Positions 1-5,576 of a stretch of 18,280 bases of DNA are shown piece by piece (the stretch's first letter is position 1; each line of letters opens with the position of its first letter). Made by a program: the position numbers and the translations under genes. The stretch comes from JBAWAP01 sp049589355 (GTDB lineage: Bacteria; Chloroflexota; Anaerolineae; VGOG01), in the NCBI GenBank assembly GCA_049589355.1, contig JBAWAP010000029.1:1-18280 (forward strand), read 5' to 3'. A model generated the notes under the pieces. That model was not told the DNA's origin and searched no databases. It was given only the letters and a program-made list of their open reading frames with translations.

Positions 1-87
1 GTGGGCTTCCTGGTGGTGCTTTTCACTTTCCTGGGCGTAGGTTGGCTGGCCCGCCGGGTTGGCCTGGAGAGTCTGCATGTGTATTAG
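1..87 (+). CDS. C-terminal end of a membrane protein (partial)
   Basis: An open frame enters from the left edge and ends at TAG 85-87. It encodes 28 residues: a hydrophobic stretch (VGFLVVLFTFLGVGWLA) followed by a short basic and polar tail. This looks like a last transmembrane helix with a cytoplasmic tail, but the family cannot be named from so little. The next gene starts 12 bases after this stop, so the two are probably co-transcribed. Confidence 0.55.
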   Translation: MGFLVVLFTFLGVGWLARRVGLESLHVY

Positions 88-99
88 GTGGTGATAGCA

Positions 100-1344
100 A
101 TGAGACAGGTTTCACGACGGGAGTTCCTCAAAGGATTAGCGGGCTTGGGCCTGTGTGCCTTGGGTGGAGGAGCGCTGGCTTCGGGGCTCTCCTGCGCGGT
201 GAGGGAAGAGACGCCTGCCGTATCGCGGGCTGGATTGGCCTCACTTGCCTCATCTTCCCACGTTCGCGAGGCGATGTACTATATGGGTGTCGAGGAGGGT
301 TTGGATTGCCGAGCCTGCCACGGATCAACCGAGCCCTCCCGCGTCCTCTACTGCCACACTTCCCACGCTAGCAATCACGTCAAATGCCAGCTCTGCCCCA
401 GGGGCTGCGTCATCTCCGAGGGGCACCGCGGGGAGTGCCGCGTGCGGGAGAACCAAGGTGGCAAGCTCTATACCATGGTCTACGGCAACCCCTGTGCTGT
501 ACACGTTGATCCCATTGAGAAGAAGCCCTTCAACCATTTCCTGCCCACCACCCAGGCCTTCTCCATCGCCACGGCTGGTTGTAATTTCCATTGTTTGTAT
601 TGCCAGAACTGGCAGATCTCCCAGGTCCCGCCCGAGGAGACGGACAACGTTGACCTGCCGCCGGAGAAGGTTGTGGAATGGGCCCTGAAGACTGGCAGCC
701 GTTCCATTGCCTATACCTACTCCGAGCCGGTCGTCTTTTATGAATACATGCTTACTACGTCCAGGCTGGCCCGGTCTGCCGGAGTGAGGAATGTGGTTAT
801 CACCAATGGGTACATCAACCCCGCACCTTTGAGGGAGCTTTGCCGCGCCGTGGATGCTCTCAGGATAGATTTCAAAGGCTTCAACGAAGAGTTCTACGAG
901 GAAGTCTGCTCTGGAACCCTTTCGCCAGTGTTGGAGGCCATGAAAGCCGTCTACGAAGAGGGCGTTCACCTGGAGCTTCCCATCCTGGTGGTGCCCACCC
1001 TCAATGACGATGAGGGTGAAATCCGCGGGATGTGCCGCTGGATCAGCGATAACGTAGGCCCTGACGTGCCCGTCCACTTCAACCGCTTCACCCCCATGTA
1101 CAAGCTGCAGAACCTACCTACCACACCAGTGGAGACCCTGGAACGGGCTCGGGAAATCGCTATGGCGGAGGGTATCAACTACGTCTACATCGGCAACGTG
1201 CCTGGCCATCCTGCTGAGAACACCTATTGTGCTCATTGCGGCAAGCTGATCATAGGCCGGGTGGGCTTCTACGTGACGGAATATCACCTCGTCGAGGGGA
1301 AGTGTGAGTATTGCGGGAATCCCATTCCGGGCGTGTGGGAGTAA
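100..1344 (+). CDS. AmmeMemoRadiSam system radical SAM enzyme with Tat signal and CXXCH insertion
   Basis: This is a 414-residue radical SAM protein of the PflA-like AmmeMemoRadiSam type. The ATG at 100 was chosen over GTG 88 because AGGTGG (86-91) sits 8 bases upstream and because it gives a clean Tat signal: SRREFLKG at residues 5-12, then a hydrophobic Gly/Ala/Leu segment to about residue 31. The family's Cys motif before the barrel is present (CQLCPRGC, C96/C99/C103). The radical SAM cluster motif is C161-x3-C165-x2-C168. A C-terminal zinc-ribbon-like pair follows (CAHCG and CEYCG). Between the conserved start of the domain (VREAMYY) and C96 lies an extra segment with CRACH at 70-74, a CXXCH haem-attachment-like motif, and a further Cys-His at 85-86. 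In known members these enzymes occur with Memo and AMMECR1, and a fusion of both is encoded at 2021-3619. Substrate and reaction are unknown. Export is inferred from the signal. Confidence 0.9.
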   Translation: MRQVSRREFLKGLAGLGLCALGGGALASGLSCAVREETPAVSRAGLASLASSSHVREAMYYMGVEEGLDCRACHGSTEPSRVLYCHTSHASNHVKCQLCPRGCVISEGHRGECRVRENQGGKLYTMVYGNPCAVHVDPIEKKPFNHFLPTTQAFSIATAGCNFHCLYCQNWQISQVPPEETDNVDLPPEKVVEWALKTGSRSIAYTYSEPVVFYEYMLTTSRLARSAGVRNVVITNGYINPAPLRELCRAVDALRIDFKGFNEEFYEEVCSGTLSPVLEAMKAVYEEGVHLELPILVVPTLNDDEGEIRGMCRWISDNVGPDVPVHFNRFTPMYKLQNLPTTPVETLERAREIAMAEGINYVYIGNVPGHPAENTYCAHCGKLIIGRVGFYVTEYHLVEGKCEYCGNPIPGVWE

Positions 1345-1346
1345 GG

Positions 1347-1380
1347 CATTGCGGATTGCAGATTGCGGATTTCGGATTGC
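1347..1380. repeat. Short GCGGATT-type tandem repeat
   Basis: Just after the radical SAM stop, the motif (T)GCGGATT or a one-base variant recurs about four to five times with a 7- to 9-base period. The same style of sequence (GCGGATG / GCAGATG) recurs at about 4846-4885. The rest of 1381-1493 shows no gene and no clear promoter. Confidence 0.6.
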
Positions 1381-1508
1381 TCATCGTGCAGCCTCTAGCC
1401 TCCGCCTTGTGGAGAGTTTTCGGGCAATCTGGAGACCTATCGGTCGGGGCGGAGGCACAGTCGGGAGACCAGTCTCAGCACTAATCCCATTCCAGGAGTA
1501 TGAAAGGC

Positions 1509-1970
1509 ATGGGCGCTGCTGAGGTCAGCATTAGCGTGGGAATTGGCGCAGTAGTCTTGGACGGCGATGGTCGGATCTTGTTGGTGAAGCACGTCCCCAA
1601 GAGGGACGACTTCTGGGGCGGCCAATGGATGGTTCCTGGTGGTGGTCTGGAACTGGGGGAAACTCTGGAAGAAGGAGTGGTCCGAGAGGTAGAGGAGGAA
1701 ACCAACCTCAAGGTAGAGGTGCTGAGGCACCTATCTACTCTGGATAGGATCGTGAGGGAGGGCGATGGGGTGAAGATTCACGTGGTGTACGTGGATTTCC
1801 TGGTTCGTCCTGTAGGTGGGGAACTGCGCCCCAGTTCGGACGTTGGAACAGCCCGGTGGTTTTCCAGGGATGAGATTGAGGCCAACTGGGATGAGATCCA
1901 CGTTGACACCAGGCGTTTACTGGAGAAGATTGGCTTTGAGATCCGGAGTGCAGACGCAAGTCTGCTTTGA
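1509..1970 (+). CDS. NUDIX hydrolase
   Basis: A 153-residue NUDIX pyrophosphohydrolase. The NUDIX box is complete around residues 46-68 (GGGLELGETLEEG followed by REVEEETNL), fitting Gx5Ex7REUxEExxU with Asn in the usual late Gly position. The substrate cannot be read from sequence, but the family typically cleaves nucleoside-diphosphate-linked compounds. ATG 1509 is preferred because AGGAG (1494-1498) lies 10 bases upstream. The in-frame ATG at 1500 would be only one base from that site. The gene lies between the radical SAM and Memo-AMMECR1 genes and is probably transcribed with them. The last residues (RSADASLL) and the stop codon fall in the left arm of an inverted repeat (1946-2003), so the native C-terminus was probably different. 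Confidence 0.9.
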   Translation: MGAAEVSISVGIGAVVLDGDGRILLVKHVPKRDDFWGGQWMVPGGGLELGETLEEGVVREVEEETNLKVEVLRHLSTLDRIVREGDGVKIHVVYVDFLVRPVGGELRPSSDVGTARWFSRDEIEANWDEIHVDTRRLLEKIGFEIRSADASLL

Positions 1971-2003
1971 GCCCTGTAAAGGCGGACTTGTGTCCGCACT
2001 CCA
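1946..2003. repeat. Inverted repeat (REP-like) overlapping the NUDIX stop
   Basis: Two arms of about 21 bases, GGAGTGCAGACGCAAGTCTG and the reverse complement of GCGGACTTGTGTCCGCACTCC, match at all but a few positions and enclose a loop of about 15 bases. The arms share the core GGAGTGCrGACrCAAGTCyGC. The left arm is translated as the end of the NUDIX protein. The right arm ends just before the Shine-Dalgarno of the Memo gene. It may act as a hairpin between the two cistrons. Confidence 0.8.
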
Positions 2004-2020
2004 TCTGATGAGGTGGACCT

Positions 2021-3619
2021 ATGATTAGAGCTCGGCTCATGAAAAGAACGGTTGTCTTAGCAATGGTGGTGCTGGCTGCAGCTTGCGCCGGCCCAACGGC
2101 TACGCCAGCTCCGACGGAGACTCCGGAGCCCGCTGTGGCTCTCACCCCAACGACGATGCCCACCCCTAGCGAGGTGCGTAAGCCTGCGGTGGCCGGCCAG
2201 TTCTATCCCGACGATGCTGAGCAGCTCTCAACGATGGTAGACACCTTCCTCGCCCAGGCTGAGGAGTTGGGGGCAGAGCGCCCGGAGCCCATTGCCATCA
2301 TCGTCCCCCATGCCGGATACATCTTCTCGGGCCAGGTGGCGGCTTATGCCTTCAAGCAGATCGAGGGAGTGGACTACGAGGCCATCGTAGTGGTGGGCAT
2401 GAACCACTACGCCTCCGGGTTTCATCAGGTATCTGTCTACGCCGAGGGCGCTTTCGAGACGCCTCTGGGATTGGTGCCCATAGACACGGAGTTGGCCAAA
2501 GCCCTCATCGCCGCCGACGAGCGCATCGTCTTCGACCGGGCTGTGCATCGGGACGAACATTCCATCGAGGTGGAGCTGCCATTTCTGCAAAGATTGTACC
2601 CCGGCCATGCTATCGTGCCGGTCATCGTCGGCGAGCCTTCTCCCGAAAACTGCGAGGCGCTCGGCGAGGCATTGGCTCAGGTCTTGTCTGGCAAGAAGGC
2701 GCTTATCGTTGCCAGCTCCGATCTCACCCACTACCCAAGCTACGACGACGCCCGCCGCGTGGACCTGGCGACTTTGGCGGCCATTGAGACGCTGGATCCC
2801 CAGCGGCTGACCGAGACCATCGGCCAGTATATGAGCGAGGGCATCCCCGAACTTTACACCCTGTGCTGCGGCGAAGGTCCCATACGGGTGGCCATGATGG
2901 CGGCGAAGAAGCTAGGTGCAAATCAAGCGACAGTGCTGAAGTATGCTAACTCAGGAGATACCCCCTTCGGTGATCGGGATCGAGTCGTAGGCTACGGGGC
3001 GGTGATGTTCTGGAAGGGGAAAGAAAACCTGGCCAGCTTTGCTATATCCGCTCCGCCTAGTCCTCCGCAGGAACTGGTCCCTCTGAACTCCAATGAGAGG
3101 GATGAACTGCTAGTCATAGCTCGCCAGACCATTGCCCAGTTTCTCGAGACGGGTACGGTACCGCACTTTGAGGTCAGCGAGCCTAACCTTTTTCAAGAGA
3201 GAGGGTGCTTCGTAACCCTCAGGGAGCACGGCGAGCTGCGCGGCTGCATCGGTCACCTGGTTCCTCGGATGCCCCTCTACCTCACCGTTCAAAATGTGGC
3301 TATCTCAGCGGCCATCAGCGACCCCCGCTTCTTTCCAGTGACAAAGGAGGAGTTGAAGGACATCAGCATCGAGATATCCGTCCTCTCGCCCATCGAGCCA
3401 ATTGCAGACGTCGGCGAGATCGAGGTGGGTCGTCACGGCTTGATCATAGTCAAAGGGCAGAATCAGGGCGTGTTGTTGCCTCAGGTGGCTACAGAGCAGA
3501 ACTGGGACCGGGACGAATTCTTGCGCCAAATCTGTCTCAAGGCGGGCCTGCCAGAGGATGCCTGGCAAGAGGGGGCACAGCTCTACGTCTTTACAGCGGA
3601 GGTGTTTGGGGAGGACTGA
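2021..3619 (+). CDS. Memo-AMMECR1 fusion lipoprotein (AmmeMemoRadiSam system proteins B and A)
   Basis: A 532-residue two-domain protein. Residues 1-22 form a lipoprotein-type signal (MKRT, hydrophobic core, LAAAC with Cys22). A Thr/Pro-rich linker follows to about residue 50. The Memo domain spans about 54-335, with PHAGY (H97), FETPLG (145-150), DEHSIEVELPFLQ (H180), SSDLTH (232-237) and LCCGEGPI (C282/C283), the positions where Memo proteins keep their His/Asp/Cys pocket. The AMMECR1 domain spans about 358-528 and carries the signature LRGCIG (406-411). Memo (B), AMMECR1 (A) and the radical SAM enzyme are known to occur together as a three-part system, and here A and B are one chain. AGGTGG (2011-2016) precedes ATG 2021. 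ATG 2039 would also leave a usable signal. The Cys22 lipidation site is inferred; Ala at -3 is not ideal. The biochemical role is unknown. Confidence 0.92.
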   Translation: MIRARLMKRTVVLAMVVLAAACAGPTATPAPTETPEPAVALTPTTMPTPSEVRKPAVAGQFYPDDAEQLSTMVDTFLAQAEELGAERPEPIAIIVPHAGYIFSGQVAAYAFKQIEGVDYEAIVVVGMNHYASGFHQVSVYAEGAFETPLGLVPIDTELAKALIAADERIVFDRAVHRDEHSIEVELPFLQRLYPGHAIVPVIVGEPSPENCEALGEALAQVLSGKKALIVASSDLTHYPSYDDARRVDLATLAAIETLDPQRLTETIGQYMSEGIPELYTLCCGEGPIRVAMMAAKKLGANQATVLKYANSGDTPFGDRDRVVGYGAVMFWKGKENLASFAISAPPSPPQELVPLNSNERDELLVIARQTIAQFLETGTVPHFEVSEPNLFQERGCFVTLREHGELRGCIGHLVPRMPLYLTVQNVAISAAISDPRFFPVTKEELKDISIEISVLSPIEPIADVGEIEVGRHGLIIVKGQNQGVLLPQVATEQNWDRDEFLRQICLKAGLPEDAWQEGAQLYVFTAEVFGED

Positions 3620-3620
3620 T

Positions 3621-3722
3621 GTCATTGCGAGCGGAGCGAAGCAATCTCCAAGCGTGTTAGGGGATTGCTTCGGCGCAAACCATGCCCTGAGCGTAGCGAA
3701 CGGGAGCGCGCCTCGCAATGAC
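3621..3722. mobile_element. MITE-like palindromic element (GTCATTGCGAG ends)
   Basis: The 102-base segment begins with GTCATTGCGAG and ends with its exact reverse complement CTCGCAATGAC. It contains the internal complementary pieces GAAGCAATCT and GGGATTGCTTC, plus a CCCTGAGCGTAGCGAACGGG segment that belongs to a second repeat style seen elsewhere in the window. No coding capacity. It starts one base after the Memo-AMMECR1 stop codon. Elements with these ends are common in environmental bacterial genomes. Confidence 0.85.
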
Positions 3723-3737
3723 ACACCGAGGCTGCAA

Positions 3738-3781
3738 AATATTAGGTGCGCTCTCGTCGCAGCGAGGGCGCACCTAATATT
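3738..3781. terminator. Strong hairpin between convergent genes (likely bidirectional terminator)
   Basis: Nineteen-base arms (AATATTAGGTGCGCTCTCG and its complement, with one G-T wobble) enclose a six-base loop TCGCAG. It lies between the + strand Memo-AMMECR1 gene and the - strand ferredoxin gene, whose stop is 20 bases away. There is no long T-run on the + strand, though the outer AATATT gives AT-rich ends on both sides. Terminator function is inferred from position and stability. Confidence 0.65.
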
Positions 3782-3800
3782 GCCTAATCATTTTGTCAAG

Positions 3801-4046
3801 TTAGCCGTGCAGCCTGTGGTACTTGGCCTCGAGTTCTTCTTGGGTCTCCTCGTGATCCGGGTCCGGCACACAGCAATCCACGGGGCAAACCAGTGCGCAC
3901 TGGGACTCATCGTACCAGCCCACACATTCCGTGCACTTCTTGGGGTCAATTACGTAGATCTCCTCCCCCTCGCTGATGGCCTCATTAGGGCACTCTGGCT
4001 CACAGGCGCCACATAGGATGCACTCTTCGGTGATCATATAGGCCAC
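3801..4046 (-). CDS. YfhL-type 2[4Fe-4S] ferredoxin
   Basis: An 81-residue bacterial dicluster ferredoxin, a small soluble electron carrier. The first cluster motif is C9-x2-C12-x2-C15-x3-C19-P. The second is C38-x2-C41-x8-C50-x3-C54-P, with the longer spacing typical of the Chromatium/YfhL type. An acidic, charged C-terminal tail follows (PDPDHEETQEELEAKYHRL). The start is GTG at 4046, because a near-perfect AAGGAGGTGA lies 5 bases upstream of it. The longer frame reaching 4127 would read through that ribosome-binding site and the promoter. It is transcribed alone from the promoter at 4119-4147. It could supply electrons to the radical SAM enzyme next door, but if that enzyme is exported, the ferredoxin and enzyme would be in different compartments. 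Confidence 0.95.
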   Translation of the reverse strand: MAYMITEECILCGACEPECPNEAISEGEEIYVIDPKKCTECVGWYDESQCALVCPVDCCVPDPDHEETQEELEAKYHRLHG

Positions 4047-4118
4047 GGCGTTCACCTCCTTCCTTTGCTCAGATTGAAAGCCGGCCCTCGCGTGTATGCT
4101 CATAAGGGCAACGGCCAA

Positions 4119-4147
4119 ATTATACAAGGCTTGTCCAAATTGGGCAA
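4119..4147 (-). promoter_or_regulatory. Sigma-70-type promoter of the ferredoxin gene
   Basis: Read on the - strand: -35 TTGCCC (4142-4147), 17-base spacer, -10 TATAAT (4119-4124). The heptamer CCAAATT occurs twice on the + strand in this stretch (4116-4122 and 4135-4141), 19 bases apart. It may be an operator, but this is only suggestive. Confidence 0.75.
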
Positions 4148-4209
4148 GCGACAGATACTTTACAACGGCATGGCGTTTTTGTCAAATCTCGCTTTGCCGG
4201 GATGAGGCG

Positions 4210-4229
4210 GCCGAGTTTGTGAGCTCGGC
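4210..4229. other. Small hairpin GCCGAG / CTCGGC
   Basis: A six-base stem with an eight-base loop, followed on the + strand by TTTCC. It lies in the long non-coding stretch 4047-4980 and its function is unknown. Confidence 0.35.
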
Positions 4230-4270
4230 TTTCCACACTTTGACTCCTCTGCTCAGTCGTCCCACTAGCC

Positions 4271-4323
4271 AACGCTATCCTAACGCAACCCTAACGCTCA
4301 CCACGACGGTTCTGTTGTATAAT
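4271..4323 (+). promoter_or_regulatory. Candidate activator-dependent promoter with 11-bp direct repeats
   Basis: AACGC occurs three times at exactly 11-base intervals (4271, 4282, 4293), with the fuller form CCTAACGC at the last two. A perfect -10 TATAAT (4318-4323) lies 20 bases after the last repeat, with no good -35. Direct repeats with an 11-base period in the -35 region are typical of OmpR/PhoB-family response-regulator sites. Any transcript would run into the GEMM cassette and the HTH gene. Confidence 0.45.
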
Positions 4324-4432
4324 CAGGGGGGGCTGCAAGGCCGACGGGTTGAATGTCGGTCGGGATCGGTACTACTTACTCCTGAGGCCAGAAATGGGGT
4401 CTTTTTTTGCCCAAAGGTAGGGTAATACCGTA

Positions 4433-4461
4433 TAGACAAAGGCAGGGAAATCTGGTATGAT
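4433..4461 (+). promoter_or_regulatory. Extended -10 promoter in GEMM cassette copy 1
   Basis: -35 TAGACA (4433-4438), 17-base spacer, extended -10 TGG-TATGAT (-10 at 4456-4461). Identical boxes occur in copy 2. A MITE sits at 4468, about where transcription should start, so the leader of this copy now begins inside the MITE. Confidence 0.75.
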
Positions 4462-4467
4462 GTAATC

Positions 4468-4620
4468 ACTTGGACTTTGGACAAAGCTGAAGAAACCCGT
4501 TTTCTAATGATTCTGTTACCGAAATCTAACTGAATCAACTTGTTTCAAGTCAACCTGGACAGCACTTTGGCGTGAGAAAACGGGTTTCTGGTTGCCATCG
4601 TGGTTTTGTCCAAAGTCCAG
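4468..4620. mobile_element. 153-bp MITE with AATC target duplication
   Basis: Ends carry the inverted repeat TGGACTTTGGACAAA, and just inside is a second inverted pair AGAAACCCGTTTTCT. AATC flanks both sides (4464-4467 and 4621-4624). Copy 2 of the surrounding cassette has a single AATC at this point (5296-5299) and no insertion, so it is the empty site. There is no coding capacity, so it is presumably mobilised by a transposase elsewhere. Confidence 0.9.
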
Positions 4621-4654
4621 AATCGCACGGGGCAAGGGTTTCTCTTCAATGGCA

Positions 4655-4722
4655 TAAAGTCCGATAAGGGCAAACCCATCGAAAGGTGGGGACGCAAAGC
4701 CCCGGGTCTACGTTGGCGGATG
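4655..4722 (+). ncRNA. Cyclic-di-GMP-I (GEMM) riboswitch, 3' half disrupted
   Basis: The 5' half matches the class I c-di-GMP aptamer: GGGCAAAC, a CCCATC-GAAA-GGTGGG hairpin with GAAA loop, then GGACGCAAAGCC and CGGGTCTAC. At 4723 a 123-base element interrupts the 3' half. Removing it gives only GCGGAT-type repeats, not the expected closing segment, so this copy has probably lost a functional aptamer. It would have led the HTH gene at 4981. Confidence 0.8.
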
Positions 4723-4845
4723 GTAACTGCTCAGCCTGTCATTCTGAGCGAAGCGAAGAATCTCGTTTGGTGCGAAGAACGAGACCCTTCGCTTCGCTCA
4801 GGGTGACACCAAAAGCGTCCAAATCTGCCAGGGCTGAGCAGTTAC
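4723..4845. mobile_element. 123-bp inverted-repeat element with nested REP-like sequence
   Basis: The 14-base ends GTAACTGCTCAGCC and GGCTGAGCAGTTAC are perfect reverse complements. Inside is a second palindrome running from GTCATTCTGAGCGAAGCGAA to CTTCGCTTCGCTCAGGGTGAC, a widespread repeat type. GCGGATG stands on both sides (4716-4722 and 4846-4852) and may be the target duplication, although nearby GCGGAT repeats make this less certain. No coding capacity. Confidence 0.85.
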
Positions 4846-4980
4846 GCGGATGGCGGATAGCTGATGGCAGATGGCAAATGGCTATCGGGCATCGGCTATC
4901 GAGCTATGAGTCTCAGGTCGAATGACTTTCGGAGCAGGTTCTGCGGTAATCAGGATTCTCTCCGATAAAGAGGTGTAAAA

Positions 4981-5163
4981 ATGGCAGAAGATAGGATGAA
5001 TATCATGACCGCGAAGGAGGCTGCAAGGTACCTGCGGGTGAGCATGTTCACCCTGAGCAAGATAGAGAGCGAGGGCAGATTGGTGCCCTATCGCACTCCT
5101 GGGGGGCACCGCAGGTACAGCCTCAGGATGTTGAACAGATACCTCAACAATAGTCGCCGCTAA
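4981..5163 (+). CDS. Excisionase/MerR-type helix-turn-helix protein
   Basis: A 60-residue single-domain DNA-binding protein. Residues 9-54 fit the excisionase/HTH_17 pattern: MTAKEAARYLRVS, a recognition helix (MFTLSKIESEGRLVPYRT), a wing GGHRRYS and a last helix LRMLNRYL. Stand-alone domains of this size include BldC-like regulators and phage or plasmid excisionases. No integrase lies nearby, so a regulator is more likely. AAAGAGGTG ends 6 bases before ATG 4981. ATG 4996 and 5005 are in-frame alternatives. The gene is bracketed by two copies of a promoter plus c-di-GMP aptamer cassette, with the second copy starting 2 bases after the stop. Its own leader aptamer is damaged, so it may now be uncoupled from c-di-GMP. 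Confidence 0.85.
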   Translation: MAEDRMNIMTAKEAARYLRVSMFTLSKIESEGRLVPYRTPGGHRRYSLRMLNRYLNNSRR

Positions 5164-5165
5164 GG

Positions 5166-5392
5166 TGCAAGGCCGACGGGTTCAATGTCGGTTGGGATCG
5201 GTACTACTTGCTCCTGAGGCCAGAAATGGGGTCTTTTTTTGCCCAAAGGTAGGGTAATACCCCATAGACAAAGGCAGGGAAATCTGGTATGATGTAATCG
5301 CACGGGGCAAGGGTTTCTCTTCAATGGCATAAGGTCCGATAAGGGCAAACCCATCGAAAGGTGGGGACGCAAAACCACGGGTCTACGTTGGC
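5166..5392 (+). repeat. GEMM cassette, copy 2 (uninterrupted)
   Basis: The second copy of the unit at 4334-4717, without the MITE. It starts 2 bases after the HTH stop codon. Its first part (hairpin GGCCGAC/GTCGGTT, weak GCTCC/GGGGT stem, seven T residues around 5233-5240) may terminate the HTH transcript before the new promoter begins. Confidence 0.9.
5265..5293 (+). promoter_or_regulatory. Extended -10 promoter in GEMM cassette copy 2
   Basis: -35 TAGACA (5265-5270), 17-base spacer, extended -10 TGG-TATGAT (-10 at 5288-5293). Transcription should start near 5300, giving a leader of about 120 bases that contains the aptamer and ends at ATG 5422. Confidence 0.8.
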
Positions 5393-5418
5393 AAGTAGCA
5401 GATTAGCGGGAGGTTTAT
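5331..5418 (+). ncRNA. Cyclic-di-GMP-I (GEMM) riboswitch, apparently complete
   Basis: Class I aptamer features are present: GGGCAAAC (5343-5350), hairpin CCCATC-GAAA-GGTGGG, GGACGCAAAACC, then CACGGGTCTAC and a small CTAC/GTAG stem. The 3' part TTAGCGGGAGGTT resembles the closing segment of known examples. AACC (5373-5376) can pair with GGTT (5412-5415); where copy 1 and the consensus have GCC, the G-to-A change still allows pairing. The 3' strand includes GGGAGG, the ribosome-binding site of the ORF at 5422, so ligand binding could hide it. GGGTTT (5311-5316) can pair with AAACCC (5347-5352) as an alternative fold. Confidence 0.8.
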
Positions 5419-5421
5419 TAA

Positions 5422-5508
5422 ATGTCGGCCACTACACTCACTCAGGTCACATCCCTTCTTATTGGTCAGCTCTCCGCACCGCTATTTCAATCTGCACAGC
5501 CGGTCTAG
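5422..5508 (+). CDS. 28-codon ORF behind the GEMM riboswitch (possible leader peptide or gene remnant)
   Basis: ATG 5422 lies 7 bases after GGGAGG (5409-5414) and opens a 28-codon frame (MSATTLTQVTSLLIGQLSAP and eight more residues) to TAG 5506-5508. I recognise no family. A second frame just downstream (ISTIGGSRTVAAMALVNP, ending TGA at about 5572) has ordinary protein-like composition, so this may be the start of a frame-shifted, decayed gene. Support comes from the riboswitch promoter, the good ribosome-binding site and the terminator at 5577. No homology supports it. Confidence 0.35.
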   Translation: MSATTLTQVTSLLIGQLSAPLFQSAQPV

Positions 5509-5576
5509 CACATATATCTCAACGATTGGCGGTTCCCGCACCGTGGCAGCGATGGCGCTGGTGAATCCCTGATCAC

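Larger units (their letters stand above)
4334..4717 (+). repeat. GEMM cassette, copy 1 (interrupted)
   Basis: Near-identical to 5166-5392 once a 153-base insertion and its 4-base duplication (4468-4624) are removed. The shared unit runs from TGCAAGGCCGACGGGTT to GTCTACGTTGGC. It contains a hairpin (GGCCGAC/GTCGGTC), a weak ACTCC/GGGGT stem followed by seven T residues, a promoter, and the start of a c-di-GMP aptamer. Differences from copy 2 are scattered single bases. Confidence 0.9.

Noticed and set aside
325..1077. Long - strand frame opposite the radical SAM gene
   Set aside because: A shadow of a clearly coding + strand gene; composition is not protein-like and it has no start signals.
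3558..4016. Open + strand frame of 152 codons
   Set aside because: It covers the end of the Memo-AMMECR1 gene, a MITE, a hairpin and the antisense of the ferredoxin gene.
4096..4425. Open + strand frame of 109 codons
   Set aside because: It runs through the ferredoxin promoter, the AACGC repeats and the start of the GEMM cassette, with no ribosome-binding site and no recognisable protein.
4981..5163. Phage excisionase with a nearby integrase
   Set aside because: The HTH domain fits excisionases, but no integrase, attachment site or phage gene is visible in the window.
4334..5392. CRISPR array
   Set aside because: There are only two copies of a long repeat, each with promoter and aptamer, separated by a gene; no short regular repeats or spacers and no cas genes.
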